Source of the DNA: Candidatus Methanoperedentaceae archaeon GB37
GTDB taxonomy: Archaea; Halobacteriota; Methanosarcinia; Methanosarcinales; EX4572-44
NCBI GenBank assembly: GCA_905171695.1
Contig: LR991653.1
Location: 834,258 to 898,257, forward strand
Length of the DNA: 64,000 bases
Direction of reading: 5' to 3'
Each line of letters begins with the position of its first letter. Positions within the stretch are counted from its first letter, which is position 1. Of the stretch, positions 34,853-44,728 are shown piece by piece. A program made the position numbers and the translations under genes. Under the pieces are notes generated by a model that saw nothing but the letters and a program-made list of their open reading frames with translations, was not told where the DNA came from and did no database searches.

Positions 34853-37435
34853 TTATGCTTTGGTGAAGATCAGCTTTCCGTCTTCTTCATCGACCTGTAT
34901 TCTGTCACCTTCAGAGAACTCTCCTCTGATTATCTTCAGGCTTAGGGGATCGAGGATGTGGTGTTGTATTGCGCGTTTCAGGGGTCTTGCTCCGTAGTTT
35001 GGATCATATCCTGCTCTTGCGAGGAATTCCTTTGCTGCATCTGTGAGGCTGAGCGTGAGTTTCTTCTCGGCAAGTCGTTCCTGGATGCGCCTGATCTGGA
35101 TATCTACTATGCTCTTTATCTCTTCCTCTGTCAGGGGGTGGAAGATTATGATCTCGTCCAGGCGGTTGAGAAATTCGGGTTTGAACTGCTGGCGGAGTGC
35201 CTCCATGACCTGTCTTCGCATCTCTTCCTCGTTCTTGGCGAGTTCTATCCATTGGCTGCCGACGTTTGAGGTCATGATTATTACTGTGTTCTTGAAGTCT
35301 ACTGTGCGTCCGTGTCCATCGGTGAGTCGTCCGTCATCGAGTATCTGGAGGAAGATGTTGAAGACGTCTGGGTGTGCTTTCTCGATCTCGTCGAAGAGTA
35401 TCACTGAGTAGGGGCGGCGTCGCACAGCCTCGGTCAACTGTCCACCTTCTTCGTATCCGACGTATCCTGGTGGTGCTCCGATTAGTCTTGCTACTGCGTG
35501 TTTCTCCATGTACTCGCTCATGTCAAGTCGTATCATCGCCTCCTCCTCGTCGAAGAGGAACTCTGCGAGAGCACGTGAGAGTTCGGTCTTGCCAACACCT
35601 GTCGGTCCCAGGAACATGAAGCTTCCGATGGGTCTATTCGGTTCTGAAAGTCCTGATCTTCCACGGCGGACCGCGTTTGCAACTGCTGTTATGGCTTCTT
35701 CCTGTCCGACCACGCGTTCTTTTAATCGTTCTTCCATGTGAATGAGTCTCTCAGTCTCTCCTTCAAGCATCTTTGAGACCGGGATATTTGTCCATTTGGA
35801 GAGCACTTCAGCTATGTCTTCCTCGTCAACCTCTTCTTTCAGCATCTTTCGATCCTTCTGGATCTCTGCAAGCTTCTGGTTTGCCTCTTCCAACTCTCTG
35901 TTCAGCTCGATTAGCTTGCCGTAGCGGATCTCTGATACTCGCTCAAGGTCTCCTTCAAGCTCTGCCTTCTCGGCATCCATCTTGGCACGGTCGATCTCTT
36001 CTTTTATCCTGCGTATCTGTGAGATCAGGTCTTTTTCAAGCTCTAGGTGTGCTTTCATCTGATTGCTTGTCTCTCTCAGTTCTGCAAGCTCTCTTTCTAT
36101 TGCAGCCAGTCGTTCCTTGGATGATTCGTCTTTTTCTTTCTTCACAGCCTGTCTTTCGATCTCAAGCGTTCTGATTCGGCGTTCAATTTCGTCCAACTCA
36201 GCGGGCATGCTTGCAATCTCGATTCGGAGACGAGAGGCTGCTTCGTCTATGAGATCGATCGCTTTGTCTGGGAGGTATCGATCAGTGATGTATCTGTTTG
36301 AGAGGACAGCCGCTGCAACGATCGCCGAGTCTTTTATGCGCACACCGTGGTGTATCTCATACTTCTCTTTGAGCCCTCTGAGAATCGATATCGTATCCTC
36401 CACACTGGGTTCGTCCACGAGCACGGGCTGGAAGCGGCGCTCGAGCGCAGCGTCCTTCTCGATATACTTTCGATACTCATTGAGCGTCGTTGCACCGACG
36501 CATCGAAGCTCGCCTCGTGCAAGGGCTGGCTTTAACAGGTTCGATGCATCCATTGCACCCTCTGCAGCACCAGCGCCCACAAGAGTATGGAGTTCGTCGA
36601 TGAAGAGAATGATGTTGCCCTCTGACTCCTGAACCTCTTTTATAACCGCCTTGAGTCTGTCCTCAAACTCGCCCCGGTACTTGGCACCTGCAATAAGCGC
36701 TCCCATATCCAGTGCCACAACCCGCTTGTCACGGATAGTATCAGGCACATCACCAGCCACGATACGCTGGGCAAGACCCTCAACGATCGCAGTCTTTCCA
36801 ACACCAGGGTCTCCGATCAGCACCGGATTGTTCTTGGTACGACGCGACAAGACCTGTACAACACGGCGGATCTCATCATCTCTCCCGATGACCGGGTCGA
36901 GCTTTCCACGCCTGGCAAGCTCTGTAAGATCTCTTGCATACTTCTCAAGAGCCTGATACTTATCCTCTGGTGTCTGATCCGTCACCCGCTGACTGCCACG
37001 AATCTCAACAAGAGCCTTCAGAATGGCATCACGTGTAACACCCTCTTCTCGCAGGATGGTCGAGGCTGCACCACCACTCTCCCCAGAAATGGCAAGGAGC
37101 AAGTGCTCTGTGCTAACATACTCGTCCTGCAACTCTTCCATCTGTTCAAAAGCACTCTCTATCACCTGATTAAAACGCTGGGTGAGATACAACTGTCCTG
37201 CACCCGCACCACTCACCCGTGGACGCTTCTGTATATCCTCAAAGACCCTCCTCTTGATCGCAGCAGGATTTGCACCAAGCTTCTGAAGAATCGAGAGCAC
37301 TACACCCTCAGGCTGCTCCAACAGAGCAAGCATCAGATGCTCAACATCCAGCTGCTGCTGCCCGTTCTCAAGAACGATATTCCGCGCCTCTTGCACCGCT
37401 TCCTGAGCCTTCAACGTGAACCGATCAAACCTCAA
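34853..37435 (-). CDS. clpB: ClpB disaggregase (Hsp104 family)
   Basis: At 860 residues it is full length. Modules: N-domain (1 to about 145, [16 protein letters not shown]), first AAA+ module with Walker A GDPGVGKT (near 200) and Walker [10 protein letters not shown], long coiled-coil middle domain (about 400-530), and second AAA+ module with GPTGVGKT (near 600) and [16 protein letters not shown], ending with the D2-small domain. It extracts and refolds proteins from aggregates with DnaK. The start is TTG 37435 with GGTG 7 nt upstream. ClpB is patchy in archaea and close to bacterial sequences, so acquisition from bacteria is likely. dnaK is not in the window. It is convergent with the ABC operon. 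Confidence 0.95.
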   Translation of the reverse strand: MRFDRFTLKAQEAVQEARNIVLENGQQQLDVEHLMLALLEQPEGVVLSILQKLGANPAAIKRRVFEDIQKRPRVSGAGAGQLYLTQRFNQVIESAFEQMEELQDEYVSTEHLLLAISGESGGAASTILREEGVTRDAILKALVEIRGSQRVTDQTPEDKYQALEKYARDLTELARRGKLDPVIGRDDEIRRVVQVLSRRTKNNPVLIGDPGVGKTAIVEGLAQRIVAGDVPDTIRDKRVVALDMGALIAGAKYRGEFEDRLKAVIKEVQESEGNIILFIDELHTLVGAGAAEGAMDASNLLKPALARGELRCVGATTLNEYRKYIEKDAALERRFQPVLVDEPSVEDTISILRGLKEKYEIHHGVRIKDSAIVAAAVLSNRYITDRYLPDKAIDLIDEAASRLRIEIASMPAELDEIERRIRTLEIERQAVKKEKDESSKERLAAIERELAELRETSNQMKAHLELEKDLISQIRRIKEEIDRAKMDAEKAELEGDLERVSEIRYGKLIELNRELEEANQKLAEIQKDRKMLKEEVDEEDIAEVLSKWTNIPVSKMLEGETERLIHMEERLKERVVGQEEAITAVANAVRRGRSGLSEPNRPIGSFMFLGPTGVGKTELSRALAEFLFDEEEAMIRLDMSEYMEKHAVARLIGAPPGYVGYEEGGQLTEAVRRRPYSVILFDEIEKAHPDVFNIFLQILDDGRLTDGHGRTVDFKNTVIIMTSNVGSQWIELAKNEEEMRRQVMEALRQQFKPEFLNRLDEIIIFHPLTEEEIKSIVDIQIRRIQERLAEKKLTLSLTDAAKEFLARAGYDPNYGARPLKRAIQHHILDPLSLKIIRGEFSEGDRIQVDEEDGKLIFTKA

Positions 37436-37758
37436 ACCAAAACACCACTAAAACAATAATTCACGTACAGCTATTTGTAACTTATGTATTAATAGACCTG
37501 TTACAGAATAATATCTCGGTACTTCTCTCTGCTGATCCAACCCCCGAATCTAATAGTGTTTCAGGTGACTATAGACCACGATACAGATGAGAGAGATATC
37601 TCACAAGGGAATGCTGTATCACTCATGACTCATCGTTGAGGGAGGCTATCAGTTTGCATCTGTAAACGTGAACTTTCAACTTCATCGCCAAACTCTCCCG
37701 ACTTTCTTCCGACTTTCTTGTTTCTGAAGTAAAATCATATTTCGTTTTTAATTTCATG
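37436..37758. other. Intergenic region without recognised genes
   Basis: 323 bp between the start of clpB and the end of the riboflavin-pathway reductase. It holds AT-rich stretches (minus-strand CTATTAATAC about 50-60 nt before clpB) that may be the clpB promoter, and no open frame with recognisable content. No repeat or RNA gene was noticed. Confidence 0.5.
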
Positions 37759-38439
37759 CTATCTCTGTATCTGCCACTTCAAGAGTATGCCCTTGTCGAG
37801 TGGTTCTATTGATTCGAGTTTCAGTTTTGTGGTCTCTTCTGGCGTGGTGTATCCGGTGCCGTCGACGAGTGTTGGGGCTGTTGCACCACCGATTATCTGG
37901 TTTGAGATGAAGGTGTAGATCTCGCTTATAAGTCCCTCCTCTATGAGGCTCCAGTTCAGGGTGGCACCACCCTCGACCATTATTCTGTGATATCCAAGCC
38001 GTTCAAGCTCTTCAACTGCCTTACGCAGATCCACCCTCCTCTCTCCAGCAGTTATGATGGTTGCTCTTTCTCGGAGCCTTTCAATCTTATCTTTATCTGC
38101 AGCTCGGCTTGTGATGATTATTCTCTCGCCTGATCCTTTCTTGAGGAGGTCTGCGTCTGGTGGTGTGCGTGCGCGGCTGTCGACGACGATTCGGGCAGGA
38201 TTTTCCTGCAATCCTTTTCTTCGGCGGGCTTCTCGTAGTTTCTCTGATTTCACTGTGAGGCTTGGATTGTCGGCGAGCAGAGTTCCTACCCCGACCATTA
38301 TTGCATCGCTTTCTGCGCGTAGTCTGTCGACGCGAGCAAAGTCTTCCTCGCCTGAGAGCTTGAACTGTTCGCGCAGGCGACTTGCGATCTTGCCATCGGC
38401 ACTCATCGCGGCGTTGATAAAGAGATAGGGAAGACTCAT
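37759..38439 (-). CDS. 2,5-diamino-6-ribosylamino-pyrimidinone phosphate reductase (archaeal RIB7/ArfC type)
   Basis: The 226-residue product is a RibD C-terminal-domain reductase with DHFR-like fold: YLFINAAMSADGKIA at the start, AIMVGVGTLLADNPSLTV, ARIVVDSRARTPPDADLL, IMVEGGATLNWSLIEEGL and GGATAPTLVDGTG. It reduces the ribose ring of the early riboflavin/F420 pathway intermediate with NAD(P)H. Length matches the stand-alone archaeal enzyme. No other riboflavin gene is adjacent, although the deazaflavin gene cofE lies 4.4 kb away. Confidence 0.88.
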   Translation of the reverse strand: MSLPYLFINAAMSADGKIASRLREQFKLSGEEDFARVDRLRAESDAIMVGVGTLLADNPSLTVKSEKLREARRRKGLQENPARIVVDSRARTPPDADLLKKGSGERIIITSRAADKDKIERLRERATIITAGERRVDLRKAVEELERLGYHRIMVEGGATLNWSLIEEGLISEIYTFISNQIIGGATAPTLVDGTGYTTPEETTKLKLESIEPLDKGILLKWQIQR

Positions 38440-38564
38440 ATTACTTAGGGGGGTTTGTTATGTAATCTTTGCTTCATCTCTACCATCTGCACTCCACTAT
38501 TGTACTCTGATGTGAACGCACGAATCTTTTATGTTGTGCTCTACTCTGTTTGCAAAGTATAATA

Positions 38565-39008
38565 TCAAATTTTTTCTTGAACGATCTTGTTGAATTCTTC
38601 ACAAAGTTTATCTCCATCCTTTTCCACATCATTAAACCAAGTGTGATCATCGATTTCAGACGTTGCTTCAATGAGAGTTATAAATTTCGAGCAAACTTTT
38701 CGGAGTTCCTCTACCAATGCATTGTCCAGGTCCTTTGCAGAAGCAGTATAGAAATCAACTATCTCCCTGATCTGATCTTCCATATCTCTCCGAAATTCTT
38801 TGTGCATGCTTTCTGAAATTTTGTAATTTTCCCAGGTTGCACACAGAGACTTGATATAGGCTTTCAAGTCTTCTCTAACACTTTTTATTCTTAACGATTC
38901 ATCCTTTCTGGTGTTGTACTCTCTAACCACAATCTCCCTCGCGACATACACCACTACAGATAGAGTAATACCAATAACGATACCCCCACTCAATTCAGTG
39001 TATACCAT
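38565..39008 (-). CDS. Small membrane-anchored coiled-coil protein, unknown
   Basis: The 147-residue product has one N-terminal membrane helix (about 6-26, GGIVIGITLSVVVYVAREIVV) and a long charged helical cytoplasmic part (RKDESLRIKSVREDLKAYIKSL and onward) with no known motif. It starts 15 nt after the stop of the RHH microgene, with GGAG before the ATG, so the two are probably co-transcribed. Not recognised; a regulator/membrane pair or a toxin-antitoxin-like arrangement is conceivable but unsupported. Confidence 0.6.
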   Translation of the reverse strand: MVYTELSGGIVIGITLSVVVYVAREIVVREYNTRKDESLRIKSVREDLKAYIKSLCATWENYKISESMHKEFRRDMEDQIREIVDFYTASAKDLDNALVEELRKVCSKFITLIEATSEIDDHTWFNDVEKDGDKLCEEFNKIVQEKI

Positions 39009-39023
39009 TAAAGGCTCCAGAAG

Positions 39024-39170
39024 TTATTTTTGCTCTATTTTTTCGATTTTGTATCCTTTTAGAGCCAACTCAATCTGCTTGCTCACTGGTACACCGGTTT
39101 TGTCCCTCAGTTCTTCCATCTTTTTTACCACATCTTCCTCGATGGTAAAACATACCTGTCTCTTTTCCAC
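39024..39170 (-). CDS. Ribbon-helix-helix microprotein
   Basis: The frame from GTG 39170 to TAA 39024 gives 48 residues: a beta strand KRQVCFTIEEDVVKKM, then helices EELRDKTGVPVSKQIELALKGY. That strand-helix-helix pattern, with V/S before the second helix, is the MetJ/Arc fold used by DNA-binding dimers and antitoxins. GGTGA lies about 4 nt before the start. It is first of a two-gene unit with the membrane protein at 38565-39008. Confidence 0.7.
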   Translation of the reverse strand: MEKRQVCFTIEEDVVKKMEELRDKTGVPVSKQIELALKGYKIEKIEQK

Positions 39171-39363
39171 TTTATCACCCAATTGTAATAATAGAACTCA
39201 TTGTGTTTAAATGTTTCTCAATTAGTATCAATGAAATATCTGAATTTAAGCGCAGTTATCATCTTAAAGAAGTATCCTATAGTCAATTGCGTTTAACGTT
39301 CCAGCGTAAAGGAGATCTTCACGGAGAGAAAAATTTAAGTGAGTCTGCCTTTGGCGTGCGATG

Positions 39364-40493
39364 TTACATGGTCTTCACGAGCCTCGCGATCTCATCGCCA
39401 ACATCGCTCGTGGTGCTTCTTCCGCCAAGATCATACGTCCTGACCCTGCCATTCATGAGGTTCTCTTCGATTGCTTTCACAATGGTTGTTGCAGCCTCCT
39501 TCTCGCCGAGATGTTCGAGTAGCATAGCACCTGCCCAGATGGTGGCTATGGGGTTTACCTTGTTCTGACCCTTGTACTTTGGCGCACTCCCGTGTATTGG
39601 TTCGAACATGCTCGTGCCCTCGGGGTTGATGTTGCCACCGGGTGCAAGCCCGAGCCCGCCCTGTATCATTGCGCCAAGGTCTGTTATGATATCTCCGAAC
39701 ATGTTGGGTGCGACGAGAACATCGAACCACTCAGGGTTCTTAACAAACCACATGGTGATCGCATCAACGAAGTTAAAATCTGTCTTAACATCTGGATAAT
39801 CACGTGCAATCCGAGAGAACTCTTCACGCCAGAATCCGTAGATATCATGTGAGAACATTTGCCTTATCTACTGATGAGAGATGCTTCTCTCTTGTGGAGG
39901 CAAGCTCAAATGCATAGCGTATCACCCGCCGAGACCCTTCCTTGCTGAGAAGACCGATCTGGTATGCGATCTCCTCACTATCGGTCTCAATATCAAGGTT
40001 AAATCTAACATTATACAGGGCTACGGTGAACCTCGAGTAGATCCTTCGACCTCCCTTCTTTCACGCGATTTCCAATTCCGATGTAGAAGTCCTCGGTATT
40101 CTCCCGCACCACCACGAAGTCAATATCATCTGGAGTCTTTCCTTCAAGTGGAGTCCACACACCACCAAGGAGTTTCACGGGCCGCAGGTTGATATACTGG
40201 TCAAAGTAGAATCGCATCGCAAGCAGAATCCCCTTCTCAAGAACCCCGGGCTTCACCCGATCATCACCGACCGAGCCGAGATAGATCACAGGATACTCTG
40301 CAAGCTCCCTGAGCACGTCTTCAGAGATTAACTCACCTGTAGCAAGGTAATGATCTGCACCGTGAGGATAATGTATCCACTCAACATCGAAGCCGAAACG
40401 CTCACCGGCTGCATCAATGACCTTGCAGCCCTCAGCAACAATCTCAGGGCCAATACCGTCACCAGGTATGACAGGAATCTTATACTGTACCAT
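39364..40493 (-). pseudogene. Isocitrate/isopropylmalate dehydrogenase-family gene, broken by two frameshifts
   Basis: Three frames together make one complete enzyme of about 370 residues. N-part 40493-40011: [31 protein letters not shown], ends early after LLEVHRSPV. Middle about 40018-39862: [38 protein letters not shown]-part 39858-39364: [47 protein letters not shown]. The first break fits one extra C in CCC near 40019. The second, near 39859-39864, fits loss of a CT pair or gain of one base. The middle frame is open and conserved, so either a very recent pseudogene or an assembly error. The substrate (isopropylmalate, isocitrate or homoisocitrate) cannot be fixed from sequence alone. Confidence 0.85.
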
Positions 40494-40607
40494 ATACTAC
40501 ACAACCCTCGCACTGGCACAACTTCTCCTACATACCCAATAAGCCCATCGGTCGCACGACCGCAAGAATGATGAAGGTTTTATCTCTTTACAGATTTATT
40601 ATCCGGT

Positions 40608-41432
40608 GTGAAGAGTCTGCTTGCATCCTCTTTGAAAGGGCTTCTTTCAAGTGATGAGCTGGCCATGTTGCCTCGCGGCTGGCGTCTTCTTGGTGATGCG
40701 ATCATCGTTCGGGAGAAGAAGGGCGTGGATTCGTGGGGCCTAGTTGGAGAGGCTCTTCTTGAAATCTACCCGCGGTCTCGGTACGTCTTGCTTGATCGCG
40801 GTACTCGTGGTCTATTCAGGGAGCCTCTGAGGGAGGTGATCGCATCTCGTGGTGCAATTGACTCGTTTGAGACTGTTCACCGGGAGAATGGTTGCCGTTT
40901 CAAGCTTGATACAATGCGTATCAGCTTTTCGCAGGGTAATTTTTACGAAAAACAGAGGTTAGCGAGTCTCTGTCGGGATGAGGTCGTTCTTGACATGTTC
41001 GCTGGTATCGGATACTTCACTGTGCCAATTGCTGTGCACTCGGTTGTTGAGAAGGTGATCGCTATCGAGTTAAACCCCCTTGCATACAGGTATCTTGAGG
41101 AGAACATTCGGTTGAACCGAGTTGAAGATCGGGTTGAGACGATGCTTGGTGATTGCAAGAGCCTTGCACCGATCGATGCAGCAGACAGGGTGATTATGGG
41201 CTATCTATCATCGCAGGAGTATCTCGACGCGGGCATCAGTGCGTTGAGAAGCGGTGGAGTCCTCCATTATCATGAAGCCGTGCCAGAGACTCTCTACCCG
41301 GCGCGTCCAACTGAGCGCATAAGAGAGGCTGTATCCAAGCTTGGACGGAGGATTGAATCGATCACAACGAGACGAGTGAAGAAATACTCACCAGGCGTGC
41401 TGCACTCGGTAACAGATGCACGAATCGATTAG
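40608..41432 (+). CDS. taw2: tRNA-Phe wyosine aminocarboxypropyltransferase Taw2
   Basis: The 274-residue protein has a Trm5/TYW2-type N-terminal part (PRGWRLLGDAIIVRE) and Rossmann methyltransferase-like core (VVLDMFAGIGYFTVPIAVH, VIAIELNPLAYRYLEENI). The position where Trm5 methylases have NPPY reads MGYLSS, as in TYW2/Taw2 enzymes, which move the 3-amino-3-carboxypropyl group of SAM to 4-demethylwyosine at G37 of tRNA-Phe. The start is GTG 40608. A Trm5 methyltransferase is the alternative, but the motif argues against it. Confidence 0.85.
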   Translation: MKSLLASSLKGLLSSDELAMLPRGWRLLGDAIIVREKKGVDSWGLVGEALLEIYPRSRYVLLDRGTRGLFREPLREVIASRGAIDSFETVHRENGCRFKLDTMRISFSQGNFYEKQRLASLCRDEVVLDMFAGIGYFTVPIAVHSVVEKVIAIELNPLAYRYLEENIRLNRVEDRVETMLGDCKSLAPIDAADRVIMGYLSSQEYLDAGISALRSGGVLHYHEAVPETLYPARPTERIREAVSKLGRRIESITTRRVKKYSPGVLHSVTDARID

Positions 41433-41493
41433 GCTTGGAAAAATGGTTTATGTGAGAAGCACATTCTCTTCAATCCGAGGATGAGATGCTGAG

Positions 41494-42771
41494 ATGCTGA
41501 TCAAAGACCTGTCAGAGTTGAGCCAGAGAGAAGTTGAGGATCTGATGAAGCGAGGAGACCTGGGTGACCTGAAGGACGCAGTCCTGCCGATAATTGAGGA
41601 GGTGAGGGAAGGGGGCGATGATGCGGTTAGGGAGTATACGAGAAGATTTGACAGCGCAGAAGTGATCGAGATAGCGGTAACAAGGGAGGAGATGAGAGAG
41701 TCCCTTCGTGCGATCGATCAGCGGCTGCTCGAACACCTTCAAAGGGCAGCTTCGAAGATCAGAGAGTTTCACGAAGAAGAGAAAGCCAGCGAGTGGTATA
41801 GAGAGATTAGCGAGGGAATAACACTTGGACAGAAGATAACACCCCTCAAACGGGTTGGCGCCTACGTACCAGGTGGTAGAGCTGCGTATCCAAGCACAGC
41901 GCTCATGACGATCATACCTGCAAAGGTCGCAGGTGTGAGTGAAGTCGTCGTCTGCACCCCACCAAGACCCGATGCGAAGATACACCCTGCAACACTCGCA
42001 GCATGCCAGATTGCAGGAGCAGACCAGGTATTCAAGGTGGGTGGCGTCCAGGCAATCGCCGCAATGGCACACGGAACCGATACCATACCAAGAGTCGATA
42101 AGATAGTTGGACCAGGAAACGCCTATGTCACGACGGCAAAGAGAATGGTTCGCGATGAATGCGAGATCGACTTTCCAGCAGGACCAAGCGAAGTACTCAT
42201 AATAGCAGACGAGAGAGCAAAACCAGGAAACGTGGCGTGGGACATGCTCGCACAATGCGAACACGACCCAAGAGCGATCGCAGTCCTCACAACGACATCA
42301 CCCAGACTCGCAGCAGAGGTGGAAGAAGTGATCAATAGCGAAATAAAAAACTGCGAGCGAAGAGAGATAATCACGGAGTCGCTCAAGCACTCAGCGATAC
42401 TGAAAGCCAAGACACTCGATGAATGCATCAGATTCTCAAACAGCTTTGCACCAGAACACCTCCAGATAATAACAAAAGACCCAGAAGAAGTCCTTGAGAG
42501 AATCGAGCATGCAGGATCCATATTCATCGGCAACAACACACCAGCAGCGGCAGGCGACTACGCCTCAGGCACAAACCACGTACTACCAACAGCAGGGCAC
42601 GCCATGAGACACTCAGGACTCAACACAGACCACTTCACCAAGAAGACGACGATCCAGATAGTTAACAAGAAAGGACTCAGAGCACTCAGAGAGACGATCA
42701 CCACACTCGCAGAAGCAGAAGGACTCTTTGCCCACGCAAAAGCGATACAAGCACGATTCGAAGAAGAATAA
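41494..42771 (+). CDS. hisD: Histidinol dehydrogenase
   Basis: The 425 residues are the standard length. Signatures: YVPGGRAAYPSTALMTIIPAKVAGV, DKIVGPGNAYVTTAKR, DFPAGPSEVLII and the catalytic Glu-His in NSFAPEHLQI, then GNNTPAAAGDYASGTNHVLPT and MRHSGLNTDHF. It oxidises histidinol to histidine through two NAD+-linked steps with zinc. It stands 61 nt after taw2 and has no his neighbours. The coding strand shifts from G-rich at the 5' end to strongly A/C-rich at the 3' end. Confidence 0.96.
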   Translation: MLIKDLSELSQREVEDLMKRGDLGDLKDAVLPIIEEVREGGDDAVREYTRRFDSAEVIEIAVTREEMRESLRAIDQRLLEHLQRAASKIREFHEEEKASEWYREISEGITLGQKITPLKRVGAYVPGGRAAYPSTALMTIIPAKVAGVSEVVVCTPPRPDAKIHPATLAACQIAGADQVFKVGGVQAIAAMAHGTDTIPRVDKIVGPGNAYVTTAKRMVRDECEIDFPAGPSEVLIIADERAKPGNVAWDMLAQCEHDPRAIAVLTTTSPRLAAEVEEVINSEIKNCERREIITESLKHSAILKAKTLDECIRFSNSFAPEHLQIITKDPEEVLERIEHAGSIFIGNNTPAAAGDYASGTNHVLPTAGHAMRHSGLNTDHFTKKTTIQIVNKKGLRALRETITTLAEAEGLFAHAKAIQARFEEE

Positions 42772-42857
42772 CCATCTCTTCACAATCTCTTCAGATTGTT
42801 GGTAGGTTTGGCTCGCAGGGTTTAACTATGGTTGGGTGATACAGAGGAGGGGTTGTT

Positions 42858-43619
42858 ATGATGGTCTGTTGCTGGTCGCTTGTGGATCTTCCACTCGTGA
42901 AGACGGGCTTTGATCTTGCCAAGATCATAGCTGAACGAGTAGAGCTTCTCGACGGAGACATCGTAGCTCTCTCCTCGTCCATCGTTTCGAAGGCTGAAGA
43001 GGGACCGGTGCCACTCGACAGTTTCACTCCTACTGAGCATGCATTGAGCATTGCTGCGCGAAACGGGGCAGATCCAAGATTTGTTCAAGCCGTCCTCGAT
43101 AACTCAAAGGAGGTCCTGCTCGAGTCACCCTTCCTCCTCGTTGAGCGTGAAAATGGGCATATCTGCGTCAATGCTGGGATTGACACCTCGAATGTGGGAG
43201 AAGAGGACTCCGTTCTATTACTACCAGTGGATGCCGATAAGAGTGCGAGAGATCTTCAAGAACGACTGAAGAGGCTCACCGGTGTGACGATTGGTGTTGT
43301 GATCATAGATACCAATGGTCGCGCATTCAGGGTAGGGCAGACCGGTGTTGCGATCGGTGTTGCCGGCGTGGAGGTGATGCGCGACTGGCGTGGGAAGCCC
43401 GATCTCTTCGGCAAGACCTTGGAAGTGAAGCATGAGGCAGTGATCGACGAACTGGCAGGCTTTGCAAACCTCCTTATAGGAGAGGGTGACGGGGGAACCC
43501 CTGTCGCTCTCATCAGAGGGCTTGGGATGCTCGTTGAAGAATCATCGATTAGAGAGGTCTTTCGACGACCCGAGGATGACGTGATACGGAAGGCTTTAAA
43601 AGGGTGGAGGGGAGAATAA
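42858..43619 (+). CDS. cofE: Coenzyme F420-0:L-glutamate ligase
   Basis: The 253-residue product matches CofE/FbiB-N: KTGFDLAKIIAERVELLDGDIVALSSSIVSKAEG-like start (here SKAEEGPVPLDSF), ARNGADPRFVQAVLDNSKEVL, HICVNAGIDTSNV, VIIDTNGRAFRVGQTGVAIGVAGVEVMRDWRGKPDLFG, ADELAGFANLLIGEGDGGTPVALIRG-like end. It adds glutamates to F420-0 using GTP, finishing the F420 side chain. The GGAGGGG upstream supports ATG 42858, though the first ten residues are unusual for the family. It is followed by sppA after 9 nt. Confidence 0.95.
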   Translation: MMVCCWSLVDLPLVKTGFDLAKIIAERVELLDGDIVALSSSIVSKAEEGPVPLDSFTPTEHALSIAARNGADPRFVQAVLDNSKEVLLESPFLLVERENGHICVNAGIDTSNVGEEDSVLLLPVDADKSARDLQERLKRLTGVTIGVVIIDTNGRAFRVGQTGVAIGVAGVEVMRDWRGKPDLFGKTLEVKHEAVIDELAGFANLLIGEGDGGTPVALIRGLGMLVEESSIREVFRRPEDDVIRKALKGWRGE

Positions 43620-43628
43620 CAGTTCTTG

Positions 43629-44531
43629 ATGGAACCTGAAGAGAGTAGCGGACAACGCAAATGGCTCTTCTACACCCTCCTCGTCCTATTCCTACTCTCC
43701 GTTATCGCCACAAGCACCTACCTGATCCTCCATGGGGCAGATCTTGCAATCACTGGTGACGAGGTTGCAGTGATCTACGTGCAGGGCGTGATGCTCACAG
43801 GGAGCGTTCCACAGGGGCTCGGTATTGCCACCTCAGAAGAGATTACAGCAAGCCTGCGAGAGGCAGATGAAAGCGAGAGTGTGCGCGCCATCGTCCTGCG
43901 GATCAACAGCCCTGGTGGCTCACCTGCCGCAGCAGAGGAGATCATCTCCGAGATGAAGAAGATAGATAAGCCCATCGTCGTCTCAATGGGCGATGTTGCA
44001 GCGAGTGCAGCATACTATATCTCGGCACCCGCAGACAGGATACTTGCAAACCCTGACACCATTACCGGGAGCATCGGCGTGATATGGACATTCCAGAACA
44101 GAACAGCGTTTTACGAAGAAGAAGGAATCAAACACTACATCGCCAAATCAGGAGAGTTTAAAGACATGGGAGCAGACTGGCGCGGACTAACCGATGACGA
44201 GAAGCTCTACGCAGACGAAACAATACTCGAAGTCTACAATCGATTCATAACCACAGTTGCAGAGTCAAGAAATCTCTCGATAGGCGAGGTCAAAGAGATC
44301 GCAGACGGGAGAGTTTACACCGGCAGTAAAGCAAAAGAACTCGGTCTCGTCGACGAACTCGGAAACCTATACGATGCAATCGAGACCGCAGCAGAACTCG
44401 GCGGCATCAAAGGAAGACCAACCATCACCTACCTCAACAAACCAAGCCTCTCAAAGCTACTATTTGGAAAAGAAGACGTTAATGCGTATATAAGCTACTA
44501 CACAGAGAACGACTACGGAATAATATCTTAA
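43629..44531 (+). CDS. sppA: Signal peptide peptidase SppA, membrane serine protease
   Basis: About 300 residues with one N-terminal membrane helix (about 13-34), then an SppA/crotonase-like protease domain: VRAIVLRINSPGGSPAAAEEI, VVSMGDVAASAAYYISAPADRILANPDTITGSIGV (nucleophile Ser within AASAAYYIS) and the catalytic Lys in YIAKSGEFKDMGADWR. DGRVYTGSKAKELGLVDELGN closes the domain. It degrades membrane-bound signal peptides. It follows cofE closely and may be co-transcribed. The ATG at 43629 is preferred over the adjacent TTG. Confidence 0.93.
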   Translation: MEPEESSGQRKWLFYTLLVLFLLSVIATSTYLILHGADLAITGDEVAVIYVQGVMLTGSVPQGLGIATSEEITASLREADESESVRAIVLRINSPGGSPAAAEEIISEMKKIDKPIVVSMGDVAASAAYYISAPADRILANPDTITGSIGVIWTFQNRTAFYEEEGIKHYIAKSGEFKDMGADWRGLTDDEKLYADETILEVYNRFITTVAESRNLSIGEVKEIADGRVYTGSKAKELGLVDELGNLYDAIETAAELGGIKGRPTITYLNKPSLSKLLFGKEDVNAYISYYTENDYGIIS

Positions 44532-44596
44532 AATTTCATTAAAATTGTGAAACAATTTTGTGATGAGACGCACTAAAGCCATTCAGAAACCGTATC

Positions 44597-44606
44597 TTTA
44601 TATATT
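44597..44606 (+). promoter_or_regulatory. TATA box of trkA
   Basis: TTTATATATT lies about 130 nt before the chosen trkA start, implying a leader near 100 nt. Just before it, AAAATTG...CAATTTT (about 44544-44562) forms a hairpin that could end the sppA transcript. Confidence 0.45.
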
Positions 44607-44728
44607 ATTTGTCTATATTGTTTGTTGAACTGGCTCTCGGTCTTTCTTCTGCAGTCTCTCTTTAGGGTTAGGCTTTTCAGCTTTTACTTCATTATTCTGC
44701 TGTGTATGTGCGTCGTAGGTGGTTTTGG

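Noticed and set aside
41512-42264. 250-codon minus-strand frame inside hisD
   Set aside because: Cys/Trp/Tyr-rich translation opposite a fully conserved hisD; codon-bias artefact.
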